From assembly GCA_030150505.1 (NCBI GenBank), contig JASLFS010000053.1:1-64000 (forward strand): a stretch of DNA of 64,000 nucleotides, given 5' to 3'. The stretch's first letter is position 1, and each line of letters starts with the position of its first letter. The notes below the pieces were generated by a model. The model was not told the DNA's origin. It did not search any database and saw only the letters and a program-made list of their open reading frames with translations. A program made the position numbers and the translations under genes. This document shows positions 37,613 to 47,688 of this stretch, in pieces. Origin of the DNA: Vitreoscilla sp. (lineage in GTDB: Bacteria; Pseudomonadota; Gammaproteobacteria; Burkholderiales; Neisseriaceae).

Positions 37613-38689
37613 TTATTTTTCTTTTGGCTCATCGCCATCAGTTTCATCCAGTTGACCTTCAGTTATTTCGACTTTGACACCGACTTCATCGCGAATTTTT
37701 TGGTCAATTTCAGCTGCTATTTGAGGATTTTCTTTTAGCCAAATTCGAGTGTTGTCTTTACCTTGACCAATTTTTTGTTCATTGTAGCTATACCAGGCAC
37801 CAGCTTTCTGGATGAAACCAAATTTGACACCTAGGTCAATGACTTCTCCTTCAAAGCTAATTCCTTCGCCATATAAAATATCAAATTCAGCTTGGCGAAA
37901 TGGAGGCGCTACTTTATTTTTAATGACTTTAATGCGAGTTTCATTACCTAAGATTTCATCGCCTTTTTTGATTTGACCGATACGGCGAATATCCAAACGT
38001 ACTGAAGAGTAGAATTTTAATGCATTACCGCCAGTAGTTGTTTCTGGGCTACCAAACATAACACCAATTTTCATGCGAATTTGGTTAATAAAGATAACCA
38101 AAGTATTGGTTTTTTTGATATTGCCAGTTAGTTTACGCAATGCTTGGCTCATTAAACGGGCTTGTAAACCAACGTGGGCATCACCCATTTCACCTTCGAT
38201 TTCCGCTTTTGGTACTAGCGCTGCAACTGAGTCAATGACTACCATGTCCACGCTGCCTGAACGAACCAACATATCGCAAATTTCTAATGCTTGTTCGCCG
38301 GTATCCGGTTGAGAAACCAATAAGTCTTCAACTTTTACACCTAATTTACGAGCATAAATAGGGTCAAATGCATTTTCAGCATCAATAAATGCACAAGTGC
38401 CACCTGCTTTTTGGCATTGAGCAATAGACTCTAAACACAAGGTCGTTTTACCTGAAGATTCTGGTCCGAAAATCTCTACGATACGACCACGAGGTAAACC
38501 GCCAACGCCTAAAGCTAAGTCTAAGCCTAATGAGCCTGTAGAGATGACTTCTAAGCTTTCATCTTTTTGGCTGCCATCCATTTTCATGATAGAGCCTTTG
38601 CCAAATTGTTTTTCAATTTGAGCAAGTGCTGCACTTAATGCTTTGCTTTTTTCTTCTTTAGGAGTGGTTTTGGTTTTTTCGTTGGACAT
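37613..38689 (-). CDS. recA: recombinase RecA
   Basis: 358 residues. Walker A GPESSGKT is at 75-82, and the DNA-binding loops are in the segments [18 protein letters not shown] and [13 protein letters not shown]. The acidic C-terminal tail ([11 protein letters not shown]) is normal. RecA drives strand exchange in repair and transformation. I saw no LexA box upstream, in keeping with Neisseria, which lacks a classical SOS response. One uptake core lies inside it. Confidence 0.98.
   Translation of the reverse strand: MSNEKTKTTPKEEKSKALSAALAQIEKQFGKGSIMKMDGSQKDESLEVISTGSLGLDLALGVGGLPRGRIVEIFGPESSGKTTLCLESIAQCQKAGGTCAFIDAENAFDPIYARKLGVKVEDLLVSQPDTGEQALEICDMLVRSGSVDMVVIDSVAALVPKAEIEGEMGDAHVGLQARLMSQALRKLTGNIKKTNTLVIFINQIRMKIGVMFGSPETTTGGNALKFYSSVRLDIRRIGQIKKGDEILGNETRIKVIKNKVAPPFRQAEFDILYGEGISFEGEVIDLGVKFGFIQKAGAWYSYNEQKIGQGKDNTRIWLKENPQIAAEIDQKIRDEVGVKVEITEGQLDETDGDEPKEK
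38252..38261 (+). repeat. DNA uptake sequence core GCTGCCTGAA
   Basis: Perfect 10-base core within recA; the preceding bases are AC. Confidence 0.75.
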
Positions 38690-38820
38690 ATTCGCTCTTT
38701 TATTGAGAAAGGGTCGATTAGATATAAGAGGTAAGATACCATGCTAAATCTATTTTTAATAGTTATTTCTATTTTGTAATAGATTGTATCAAAAAATCAA
38801 GATGGGGTGTGATAGATAGT

Positions 38821-38858
38821 AAAACAAAGCCTGATTAAAATCATCAGGCTTTGTTTTT
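38821..38858 (-). terminator. terminator of the small membrane protein gene
   Basis: Stem of 15 bp, AAAACAAAGCCTGAT / ATCAGGCTTTGTTTT, with a 7-base loop. It lies after the stop at 38871 on the minus strand. Confidence 0.85.
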
Positions 38859-38870
38859 ATTATCAAAAAA

Positions 38871-39278
38871 TTAAGGTGTTGTGTTGTAAAGATCGGTGCG
38901 TTTTTTACTGTGGTGGACTTTCCAAGAAATTCCGTAGCCAATGACAACTGGTAACGCAGCAATAATGCCCTTGAACATCCATGTTGCATACCATGGTTTA
39001 ACTAATAATACTGATTCAGATGAACCCATTGGTGTTAAAACTTGCCAATCAAAAATTGGCCACCAGCACATTACTAACAATCCCAAAAATACAGGCCAAA
39101 CATAGCCCAACCAAGCTTTTTGCCAAATTTTAAAAGCGACAAAACACCAGATAATGGTTAGTGCGCTAATTAAAATAGCTGTTTGGGTGGGTGCATTAAA
39201 ATATTTAGATGCAAAAAATGTTAAAATAACCCATAAAATACCAACAATCGCAAAGATGAATTCTTCTGGTTTGCGCAT
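38871..39278 (-). CDS. small inner-membrane protein, unknown family
   Basis: 135 residues with four hydrophobic segments (about 8-24, 33-49, 55-72, 97-116), rich in tryptophan. I do not recognise the family. A good ribosome site (AGGAG) precedes the ATG. It is a single gene between recB and recA on the same strand, with its own terminator. Confidence 0.75.
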   Translation of the reverse strand: MRKPEEFIFAIVGILWVILTFFASKYFNAPTQTAILISALTIIWCFVAFKIWQKAWLGYVWPVFLGLLVMCWWPIFDWQVLTPMGSSESVLLVKPWYATWMFKGIIAALPVVIGYGISWKVHHSKKRTDLYNTTP

Positions 39279-39355
39279 TTTTTTCTCCTACTGTTTCCTT
39301 GAAGACTATACCGTAAAGTCCTTGTTTTGACTATGTCATTATTAGTACGTTTGCT

Positions 39356-42300
39356 TTAGATTAATAAATTATCCAAGTCTGTGGCATTAATATCCCATCG
39401 CCAAATTCCTTGGCTTTCAGGGTGCTCCAATCCTCGTAAAAATAGATATTTTATGTGGATGGTTTCTAGGCTGATTTGCCTAATGGCAAAATAGCGTTTA
39501 ACGGCGACAGCGTAAAGCAAAGCTTGTAAATAATAATGATGTTCTGCCATGGCAAGATTTAAAGCTTCTTCGTGATAATCCTGAACATTCATCCCAAGGT
39601 GGTTGGATTTATAGTCAATAATGGTTACGTGACCGTCTTCATGGCTACAAGTCATGTCAATAAAGCCATTTAAAAAACCATCGACATCGTAAAAGTTGAG
39701 CTTATCAATGGCATCAATGAGCAAGCTTGGTAAATTAGATTGCGATAAATAATTTTTAAAATGTTGCCAAGACAATGATTCGGTGCGAATGACAAAGCCC
39801 ATTTCAGGGAGCATTTGCTGTTTTGGTAAGTTGGATAATGAAAAACCGTTGAGATTGAGTAATCTTGCTATATTGCTCATTTCAGTAACAGCTTTTAACC
39901 ATTTTTCATCAAAGCCATAGCGGTTGAGGGTTGGTAATAATAAATTTTCAGCTTGTTGCTCAGCATTTTCTGAGAAATTTAATTTTTCCAGTATTTCATG
40001 TAGGCATAAGCCAGCATGCGCCCCTTTGGGAAAATGAAAAATATCCCATTCGTTGGCTGTCGATGTATTTGGTTCTGGCAATATGATATTGGTCGCAATT
40101 TCCGCGGCATCCAGTGTCGGTGTAATTTCATCACTATTTTCAGTGTTGTGCAAAGCACGATTGGCTAAGCTTGATTGCCTAGTTAATGCAGTAAAACTGG
40201 TGTTTTTAATCCATTTGAATGGTCGTTTTTCCCATATTCTGCTGGTGTAATGTTCAGCTTCTGCTTGAAAATGCATTTTATCGATGGGCTGAATATCATC
40301 AACCCAAGCAATACTGTGTTCTTGGGTTTGGTTCTTAATCCAGTCATCCCACATTTTATATTGTTGGGCGGCTACGGCTTTTTTACCCCAGCTGTGCTCA
40401 ACTTGTTCTGGCGTATCTTCAGGTTTGCCATGAAGTAGGTAAGTTAATATTGAGTTTTGCGAAAAAGTTCCATGCGCAAGGTTTAGGTACAAACGTTCTT
40501 CTGCACGGGTTAATGCCACATATAACAGCCGCAAATCTTCACTAAGCTGGTTTTGGCTCAGTGCATCATGTTCTTCTTTTGATAAATGTTCTTTGCCTTT
40601 TAAAATGGCTTGATTGTTATTGTCGTGAATTAAGGCAAAGTTCTCTGTCGTATATTTACGATGATCCCAAATGAATGGGCAGAAAACGATGGGATATTGC
40701 AGTCCTTTTGAAGCATGCATGGTGACAATTTGGATTAAGCTGTCATCACTTTCTAAGCGCAATTGAGCGCCATCATGGCTTAGTTGATTTTGTGCAGCAT
40801 GAACTTGTTTTTCTAGCCAAGTTAATAATGATTCTGGGTGGTCATGCTGCAATGACTCTTCTGCCAACAATTCAAAAACCTGATGAATATTGGTTAATGT
40901 CCGTTCGAGTTTTTGGCTAAGTAAATGAGATTCTAGATTTTGGCCATCAGAGAAAAATTGATAGGCGGAGAAAATACTGTTGTTAAACCAAATTTCTTGC
41001 GCAGATTGTCCAATTGAAATCCATTGCGATAAGGCAGCTTCATTTTCATTTAAAGCCAAAATTTCATCTGCTTTGAATGAAAATAATGGCCCCATTAAAA
41101 TATGCCGTAACAGCTGTGTTTTATTGGGGTTTAGCCACCAGTTCAATAAGCTAATTGCTGCTTGAGCTTCTTGGCTAGCAAAAACAGAATCATTGCTAAT
41201 CATCACACTGGCTATATTTTTACCAGCTAGTGCTTGGCGGATTTCTTTTCCCTCATTGTGACTGCGTACCAAAATGGCAATGTCACTCGCTACCAGCGGC
41301 TTGCCTTTAAATAGCAATTTATTTTGTTGCCCTTGTTGCAGTAAATCGGCAATTTGGTTTGCGGATGCTTCTGCAGAGCGGGCACGAGCGACGTCTTTAT
41401 TTAATTTATCCTCATCAGCTTGATTGAGCCAATTGAGTAAAATAGCTTCTTTTCCATCAGATAATGTACTGTCTTGCCTATGGGCTTGTACGTCAATATA
41501 GGGAATGTCATCCATGATAAAAGGATTGTTTTTTTGCGTAAACAAATAGGCAATGCTTTTAACGAGCTGCTTATGGCTGCGGAAGTTAGTTGCTAATGTA
41601 TATTGGTGTTGGGCATCTTTGGCAGCTTGTAAGTAGGCATGAATATCGGCACCACGAAAACGGTAGATGGCTTGCTTGGGATCTCCAACTAAGAAAATCG
41701 GAATGTCATTGGCAATAAAACTTTGTTGGAAAATTTGATATTGTAATGGGTCGGTGTCTTGGAATTCATCAATTAAGGCAACTTGCCATTTTTTGGCAAT
41801 GCTTTGAGATAAAACTTCGCCATATGTTTCATGTTGTAAAGCTTGATAGACATCCACCAATAAATCATCAAAGCCACGTTGGCTATTGGATTTTTTTTCT
41901 TGTTGCCAAGCTTCATTAATGTAATTGAGTAAATCAAAATGCAGCTTTTCAATCATTTGATCTTGGCAATGAATAACGTTGTTATATGCTTCCGCTAGCT
42001 CAGATAAAATGGTTAACTCTGCTAAATCTTCAAAAGTAGCTGGCCCTTTTTTTGTAATGCGTTTTCGAAATGATTCTTCTGAAAAATTAGCCAGCTTTTT
42101 ACATAATGTGTCATTTAAGGCTTTTTGTTGGTATTGCAACAATGGCTCAAAAACTGTTTTGCAGTAATTTTGCTGATTCATCGAGTTGCCGTTGAAATTA
42201 CTAGATGGATATTGCGTAAAAAGCGCATAAAGCTTGGGGAGCTTATCCGCAATAATTTGCCAAATATCGTCTAATGCTTTTTTTGCCGTTTTAATATCAG

Positions 42301-43009
42301 GTGGCGTAGGTACATCTTGAATAATATAAGGGCGATTAATAAAACGGCGAATCGATGGGAAAATATTGCTAGGTGTTAAAGACGCTTGGAAAACGCATTC
42401 GCTTAAGGCTGGATTGTGAATCACATGTTGGCGCCAAAAATCAGCAGCTAAGACATTAAATGCTTCTAAGTTGTCTTCATTGAGCTCGGTTTGAAAAGGG
42501 GATTGGCACAAAAAAGCATAGTCTTGTAACAAGCGTTGGCAATAACTGTGGATGGTATAAATGGTAGCATGATCAAATTGATTTAAGGCTGCCTGTAAAC
42601 GCAAGCACAAGCGTGGTAAATCTTCTTGTTCGTTGGCTTTAATTAAATAATCAGTATCATCAAAATCAGGACCATAATCAGCAAAAAATGCTTCATTTTT
42701 GAGCAATTCAGCTAACCTTTCAGGGAGCCTATTTATATCGCCTTGATGCTGTTCTTGATATTCCATCGCTAGGCGTAAAATTTGAAATGCACTTTCCAAA
42801 CGAGCCCGCAAACGGTTTTTTAATTCAGCAGTTGCGGCTTTGGTAAATGTGACCACTAAAATGCGGTCAACTCCAATGTGCTCAATGAGCACCAAGCGTA
42901 AAAATAACGCTGCAATGCTGTAGGTTTTTCCTGTTCCTGCCGAAGCTTCGATTAAATTAACACCTTTTACTGGCACGGTTAGCGCATTAAAAGCTAGCAT
43001 TTTACTCAT
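39356..43009 (-). CDS. recB: exodeoxyribonuclease V subunit RecB
   Basis: 1217 residues. Walker A is EASAGTGKTYS (21-31); the UvrD-type helicase motifs continue with ALIDEFQDTDPLQYQIF, FLVGDPKQAIYRFRGAD and IVTMHASKGLQYPIVF, and DLRLLYVALTRAEERLY. The C-terminal nuclease domain has GFIDMTCSHEDGH and TIIDYKSNHLG, the RecB catalytic motif. RecBCD processes double-strand ends. It overlaps recC by 4 bp (ATGA). recD is not adjacent. Two copies of the variant word GCTCCCTGAA lie within it on the minus strand. Confidence 0.96.
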   Translation of the reverse strand: MSKMLAFNALTVPVKGVNLIEASAGTGKTYSIAALFLRLVLIEHIGVDRILVVTFTKAATAELKNRLRARLESAFQILRLAMEYQEQHQGDINRLPERLAELLKNEAFFADYGPDFDDTDYLIKANEQEDLPRLCLRLQAALNQFDHATIYTIHSYCQRLLQDYAFLCQSPFQTELNEDNLEAFNVLAADFWRQHVIHNPALSECVFQASLTPSNIFPSIRRFINRPYIIQDVPTPPDIKTAKKALDDIWQIIADKLPKLYALFTQYPSSNFNGNSMNQQNYCKTVFEPLLQYQQKALNDTLCKKLANFSEESFRKRITKKGPATFEDLAELTILSELAEAYNNVIHCQDQMIEKLHFDLLNYINEAWQQEKKSNSQRGFDDLLVDVYQALQHETYGEVLSQSIAKKWQVALIDEFQDTDPLQYQIFQQSFIANDIPIFLVGDPKQAIYRFRGADIHAYLQAAKDAQHQYTLATNFRSHKQLVKSIAYLFTQKNNPFIMDDIPYIDVQAHRQDSTLSDGKEAILLNWLNQADEDKLNKDVARARSAEASANQIADLLQQGQQNKLLFKGKPLVASDIAILVRSHNEGKEIRQALAGKNIASVMISNDSVFASQEAQAAISLLNWWLNPNKTQLLRHILMGPLFSFKADEILALNENEAALSQWISIGQSAQEIWFNNSIFSAYQFFSDGQNLESHLLSQKLERTLTNIHQVFELLAEESLQHDHPESLLTWLEKQVHAAQNQLSHDGAQLRLESDDSLIQIVTMHASKGLQYPIVFCPFIWDHRKYTTENFALIHDNNNQAILKGKEHLSKEEHDALSQNQLSEDLRLLYVALTRAEERLYLNLAHGTFSQNSILTYLLHGKPEDTPEQVEHSWGKKAVAAQQYKMWDDWIKNQTQEHSIAWVDDIQPIDKMHFQAEAEHYTSRIWEKRPFKWIKNTSFTALTRQSSLANRALHNTENSDEITPTLDAAEIATNIILPEPNTSTANEWDIFHFPKGAHAGLCLHEILEKLNFSENAEQQAENLLLPTLNRYGFDEKWLKAVTEMSNIARLLNLNGFSLSNLPKQQMLPEMGFVIRTESLSWQHFKNYLSQSNLPSLLIDAIDKLNFYDVDGFLNGFIDMTCSHEDGHVTIIDYKSNHLGMNVQDYHEEALNLAMAEHHYYLQALLYAVAVKRYFAIRQISLETIHIKYLFLRGLEHPESQGIWRWDINATDLDNLLI
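39803..39812 (-). repeat. variant uptake-like core GCTCCCTGAA (minus strand)
   Basis: One-base variant of the uptake core within recB, minus strand. Confidence 0.45.
42719..42730 (-). repeat. variant uptake-like word AGGCTCCCTGAA (minus strand)
   Basis: One-base variant of the 12-base uptake word within recB, minus strand. Confidence 0.5.
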
Positions 43010-46000
43010 GGCATTTCCTTTTCTAACTCATCATGCTCAACGGGTTTCATACATTCATATAAAGGCTGCCAAATATGTTCAATTGCATATTGAAATAAAG
43101 GTAAATTGACTAAGCTATCACTGTCTTTTTCGCCAAATACCAAAGCCACTTCTTCATAATCTTTTTGCCCAATGCTCATTTTGTTGCCTTCTAAAAGCCC
43201 CCGTGCGGTGCTTAAAATTTTTGCAAAATTTTCAGGTTCTTTAGGATCAATATTTTTTTGAATACATTCCCCCCATTCTTTAGCAGCACCTAAACTGGTT
43301 CTGGCAAAAAATGGCAATGGTTGGCTTTGTCCGATTTTCCATAAATTCAAGCATTCATTGAGTATTTTTTGTGCTGTTTTTTGTTCAATGGGTGCTAATT
43401 CTTGCGGCTCAGGCGGCCAGATAATTAAGCCTTTTGTCGGCTGATAACAAGCACAAGTAATCAGATGTTCCAGCAATATTTCCACCTTATCAGTGCTATT
43501 CATTTTTTTATCTTGGTAAAACATCAAACCATTGCTATATAGGCTTTTTAAACTGCCTACTAAGGTTATATCCTCATATTGGTATTGAATGGTTTGTGGC
43601 GGTAAATGCTGATTGTTAAACCATGCTTGAGGTAAGTTTTTGATTTCAGAAACATAATAACGCTGCCAATGTTCAGCCAAATACCCATCTGGCCAAATGT
43701 TTTTTGCTGCTAAATGCTGACTAACTTTTTCAAAATTAAGATGCTGTCTTTTTGCTTCGTACAAAGCATCATAAACAGTGGTTGCATTCTCAACCACAAA
43801 AGGCTCGGTTTCTTCTAAGGTGCCTTGTAGGTATTGATTATTCCAGCCCAATTGATTTTTAAGCCAATAGCGCACTGGATTTTTCCAGAATTGAATGAAG
43901 CTTTGAATGTTTAAATGAAATTTCTCATTTCTAATAGCTAACGGCTGTATTAAAAATTCTGGGTTATTTTTAATTGGCTGATTAAGAGCGGCAGCATAAT
44001 CCGTGCGGTAACTATAAATATCACTGTTTTCCTGATAATAACGCTTAGAAAATGCCTGTAATGGATGCTGTTTAACCCAGCTTGCCCATAAGCTCGTTGT
44101 GCCTTGCCCAGTCATGCTTGCTACAACATCAATCAACTCATGCAAAAGAGGGGAAGCAGCCATATCATCATTTTTATCCTGACTTTTTCCCAAAAATGAT
44201 AAATATAAAGTTTCTCTGGCACTAATGATGGATTCTAAAAATAAATAGCGGTCATCATCTCGGTGAGAGCGGTCACCTTTGGCAGGATGTTGGTTGATTA
44301 AATCAAACTCAGGTTTACTAAAGTTTCGAGGATAACTACCGTCATTTAAGCCCAATAAACAAATGACTTTAAATGGCAAACTGCGCATTGGAATCATGCT
44401 ACAAAAAGTAATGCCTTGGCGTAAAAAACCTGCTTCGCTGCTGCTGCTTAAAAATTGATTAACATGTTTTGCCACCACATTAAAAGGCAGCTCTTCCGTT
44501 AGTTGAGCGCACTTTGCTTCCGAAACCCAATCCGCTAAAGCCTTACTCCAATTGGCGCTGGCTGCGGTATCAGTTTCCGCTGGTAATAAGCAATCCAAGC
44601 TCAATTGTTGTAAACGCTCAGCCCATTGCTCCACGGTAGTCGGTTGCTGGAATAGCCTATAATAATGATTTAACGTATCCCATAATTGCAGCCATTGCGT
44701 GTAAATGGGCAGCTGTTCTAATGGAGTGGATAACGGAGCGGTATGTTGCCAAGTTTCAGACAAATGACCTTCTGAAGGCAAAACTAAGCCCAAAGCCAAG
44801 CGTTCCAAGCCTTGTGACCAAGTGAAATGATTGGATTTGCCGCCAAATCGTTGACGCATATTCTCATCTAAACCCCAGCGAATATTCAGATTTTCAAGAG
44901 CATCTAAAATACAAGGAACATCGTCTAAAGTCAGCTCGAAACGATTTAAAACACAAGGATTATCCAGCAAAGGAAAAGCCTGTTTGATTTCAAATCGACT
45001 TTGTAAAAGTTCTAATAAACTCTCAATACCACTTAAAAAAGGTTGTTTTTGACTGATTTTAACGTCAGCGACGCTATAAGGTAAGCTCACACCATCTGGC
45101 GCATGTTCACCAAAAATGGCCTCAATAAACGGTGTATAAGGTTCGATTTTCGGCGTTAAAACGGCAATATCATGTGCTTGCCAATCGGGATTTTTTTCAA
45201 GTAACGATAACAATTGGTCTTTGAGAATTTGCAATTCACGCAAAGGGCTGTGTGCACCATGAATCATAATGGAGCCATCATGCAAAGATGCCAAACTTGC
45301 TTCGGAAGCTTGTGGCGATTGCAATGTCAAGATATCGCTTTGCAGTTGCCTTAATAAACTCTTTTGTTCTGGTTGCTGAAATAATTCAGCGGAATATGCC
45401 AAATTAGCTTCACTGGTTAAGCTATTTAAAAAATCACGACCTTGTTTTCCCAGTGATGCCAATAATGGGTGACCAATTAATTGATGAATGTTGGTATTTA
45501 AATTTTCATCGTCATTGTTGTGCAAAATCTGCTCAGGTTCTTGCAATTGATACCAATAATCTTGGCAAGGATTTAAGGCGAAAATATGCACATCAATGTG
45601 TTTTGCAATGGTTTGGAAAAGTTCCAAGTACATTGGAGCCATGGCAGCTACGCCAAAAATACTAATGCGCTCAGGGAGGTGATTTTCATTTAATCCAGTG
45701 AGCAAGTTTTGCCATAATTGCGCACGATGAGGTGTTTCTTGATGACTGCTGTTTGCTAAACTAAGCCACAAAGCTTGCTGCCAAGCTTCATCTTTACCCA
45801 AATCCAATAAATTACCTTGTTGCCAAGCATCTAGCCAGTGAGGACGATAAACCAAATATTGGTCAAAAATATCGGCTAATTGCCCACTTAAATCATATAA
45901 AGCATTTGGATTGCTGCTCAAATAAGGCTGTAACTGTTCCCAAGCCATTGGATGTTGAGCTTGAAAATCAGGATGGCTTAAGGTTTTCATTAAGCGCCAT

Positions 46001-46275
46001 TGCAATACTTGTGGGGAAAATGGATTTAAAGCTGATAAATTTGGCATCACTTTTTGCATCAATCGCCAGCTAAATCCAGCTGGTAAGCTAAATTGTAAAT
46101 TAGCAGCAATGCCATTTTTTTCAGCTAAAAAACGATTCAAATAACGGCGCATTCCTTGGCTTTGAACCACAATATTTTCTGCTGCAAATGCGCCTGATAA
46201 TGGTGCATTTGCATGAATGGTTGCCAATGAGGAAGCCAAAACTTCTAACTGGTTAGATTGATGTAAATAGAGCAT
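43006..46275 (-). CDS. recC: exodeoxyribonuclease V subunit RecC
   Basis: 1089 residues, close to the usual RecC length. It begins MLYLHQSNQLEVLASSLA, and NIVVQSQGMRRYLNRFLAE and DGSYPRNFSKPEFDLI are characteristic. RecC lacks catalytic motifs; it holds RecB and RecD and scans for Chi. It precedes recB with a 4 bp overlap, giving coupled synthesis. The gene starts a transcript at the left of a 534 bp intergenic stretch. Confidence 0.94.
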   Translation of the reverse strand: MLYLHQSNQLEVLASSLATIHANAPLSGAFAAENIVVQSQGMRRYLNRFLAEKNGIAANLQFSLPAGFSWRLMQKVMPNLSALNPFSPQVLQWRLMKTLSHPDFQAQHPMAWEQLQPYLSSNPNALYDLSGQLADIFDQYLVYRPHWLDAWQQGNLLDLGKDEAWQQALWLSLANSSHQETPHRAQLWQNLLTGLNENHLPERISIFGVAAMAPMYLELFQTIAKHIDVHIFALNPCQDYWYQLQEPEQILHNNDDENLNTNIHQLIGHPLLASLGKQGRDFLNSLTSEANLAYSAELFQQPEQKSLLRQLQSDILTLQSPQASEASLASLHDGSIMIHGAHSPLRELQILKDQLLSLLEKNPDWQAHDIAVLTPKIEPYTPFIEAIFGEHAPDGVSLPYSVADVKISQKQPFLSGIESLLELLQSRFEIKQAFPLLDNPCVLNRFELTLDDVPCILDALENLNIRWGLDENMRQRFGGKSNHFTWSQGLERLALGLVLPSEGHLSETWQHTAPLSTPLEQLPIYTQWLQLWDTLNHYYRLFQQPTTVEQWAERLQQLSLDCLLPAETDTAASANWSKALADWVSEAKCAQLTEELPFNVVAKHVNQFLSSSSEAGFLRQGITFCSMIPMRSLPFKVICLLGLNDGSYPRNFSKPEFDLINQHPAKGDRSHRDDDRYLFLESIISARETLYLSFLGKSQDKNDDMAASPLLHELIDVVASMTGQGTTSLWASWVKQHPLQAFSKRYYQENSDIYSYRTDYAAALNQPIKNNPEFLIQPLAIRNEKFHLNIQSFIQFWKNPVRYWLKNQLGWNNQYLQGTLEETEPFVVENATTVYDALYEAKRQHLNFEKVSQHLAAKNIWPDGYLAEHWQRYYVSEIKNLPQAWFNNQHLPPQTIQYQYEDITLVGSLKSLYSNGLMFYQDKKMNSTDKVEILLEHLITCACYQPTKGLIIWPPEPQELAPIEQKTAQKILNECLNLWKIGQSQPLPFFARTSLGAAKEWGECIQKNIDPKEPENFAKILSTARGLLEGNKMSIGQKDYEEVALVFGEKDSDSLVNLPLFQYAIEHIWQPLYECMKPVEHDELEKEMP

Positions 46276-46809
46276 AGCAAATGGGCTCGTGGCTAAGTTG
46301 GTAATCGATAGATGATTATGCCATGAGCTTTAGAAATAGACGATAGATGGCAAGTTAAGTTGGTTCATAATCAGAGAATAAATATTTTATATTTATTCAA
46401 TAAAACTGGTAGTGGGGTGGTTGTTATCAAGAGAAATGGTGCTTGATGTGAAATAAAACATACTGGATATGAAAATGGATTTTTAGTATTTTGAATGATT
46501 CAGGCTGTTAATATTGCTGCTGAATTTGGTTAAATTATGGCTTATTTTTGGGCTTAACGGTTACGAATAATACAAAGCTAGCAATATTGTGTGAATGAAG
46601 CTAGTAAAGAGAGAATACAATTTTTTTGGCCTTTTTTTGGCATCTTCTATTTAGGTTAAATTGTGCTTTGATGGCATGGTTTTTTCATATACAGTAATAA
46701 AAAGCATTTGAATCGTATGCATTTTTTTATTAACTTATTACTAAGTTAATTGCTGGTGTTCATATAAAGAGATAAACGACAATTCTGGCGAAATGAAAAG
46801 AGGAATAAC
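46276..46809. other. 534 bp intergenic region between recC and a binding-protein gene
   Basis: AT-rich and without a convincing frame. It must hold the divergent promoters of recC and the binding-protein gene. The only structure I could identify is a 9 bp inverted repeat, GAATAAATA / TATTTATTC, at 46376-46398 with a 5-base spacer, about 100 bp upstream of recC. Confidence 0.5.
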
Positions 46810-47613
46810 ATGAGATTTTCAAAAAAATATTTGAGTGTTGCTTTGGTGATGGCAGCCGTGGGTTTGAGCGCATGTGGTGGTGAGAAAAGTTCTTCAGAAG
46901 TAGGTTCAGCGGCAAATAATGGGGCTGATAAAACATATGAAATCGCATTTGATGCTGCTTATGCGCCGTTTGAGTTTCAAGACGATCAAGGCAATGTAAT
47001 TGGTTTCTCTAAAGATGTTCTAGCTGCGATTGCAGAAAATCAAAGTTTAAGTTTTAACTACCGTAATCAGCCATGGGAAGGCATTTTTGCTAAGTTAAAT
47101 CAAGGTGATGCCGATATTGTTTCTTCTAGTGTGACGATAACTGACGAACGCCAAAAAATTATGGATTTTTCTGAGCCTTATTTTGAAGCGACACAAATGA
47201 TTGTTGTGGGAGCAAAAGGTCAGGCTATTAATAGTTTTGCTGATTTAAAAAATCGTTTGGTTTCTGTTCAAAATGGCACTACTGGCGATTTGGTTATGCA
47301 GAAACTGCAAGGACAAGATAGTAAAAATATTAAACGATTTGAAAATATGCCATTGGCGCTTAAAGAGTTGCAAGCTGGTGGCGTGGAAGCTACGGTGGGT
47401 GATAATGGTGTTATTCAGAATTTTGTTACCAACAATCCCAATGCTAAATTTAGAACCATTGTTGATCCAGATTTTGAAAAAGAAAATTATGGCTTTGCTT
47501 TCAGAAAAGGGCGTACCGATGATTTGCGTGAGAAAGTTAATGCTGGTTTAGCTGCGATTAAAGAGAATGGTGAGTACCAGAAAATTCATGATAAATGGTT
47601 TGCTACGAATTAA
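46810..47613 (+). CDS. amino-acid-type ABC transporter substrate-binding lipoprotein
   Basis: 267 residues. The lipoprotein signal ends at LSAC with lipidated C22. The mature part is a family 3 solute-binding protein: FDAAYAPFEFQDDQGNVIGFSKDVL, VTITDERQKIMDFSEPYF and GTTGDLVMQKL. Such proteins bind amino acids (Arg, Gln, Cys and others) for ABC importers. No permease or ATPase gene is adjacent, so it works with components encoded elsewhere. AGAGGA precedes the ATG, and a terminator follows. Confidence 0.9.
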   Translation: MRFSKKYLSVALVMAAVGLSACGGEKSSSEVGSAANNGADKTYEIAFDAAYAPFEFQDDQGNVIGFSKDVLAAIAENQSLSFNYRNQPWEGIFAKLNQGDADIVSSSVTITDERQKIMDFSEPYFEATQMIVVGAKGQAINSFADLKNRLVSVQNGTTGDLVMQKLQGQDSKNIKRFENMPLALKELQAGGVEATVGDNGVIQNFVTNNPNAKFRTIVDPDFEKENYGFAFRKGRTDDLREKVNAGLAAIKENGEYQKIHDKWFATN

Positions 47614-47643
47614 ACAATATTGAATTTGTGTTGATTTGCATTG

Positions 47644-47677
47644 AAAAAACTGGCTTATATTCTAAGCCAGTTTTTTT
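47644..47677. terminator. bidirectional terminator
   Basis: Stem of 14 bp, AAAAAACTGGCTTA / TAAGCCAGTTTTTT, with loop TATTC, between convergent genes. Confidence 0.9.
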
Positions 47678-47688
47678 ATCGTCATTTT

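Noticed and set aside
42586..42597. Extra uptake word AGGCTGCCTGTA in recB
   Set aside because: It differs from the core by one base at the conserved 3' end, so I did not count it with the perfect copies.
46376..46398. Palindrome GAATAAATA/TATTTATTC as an operator
   Set aside because: Such AT-only symmetric words are common in AT-rich gaps; there is no second copy or other support.
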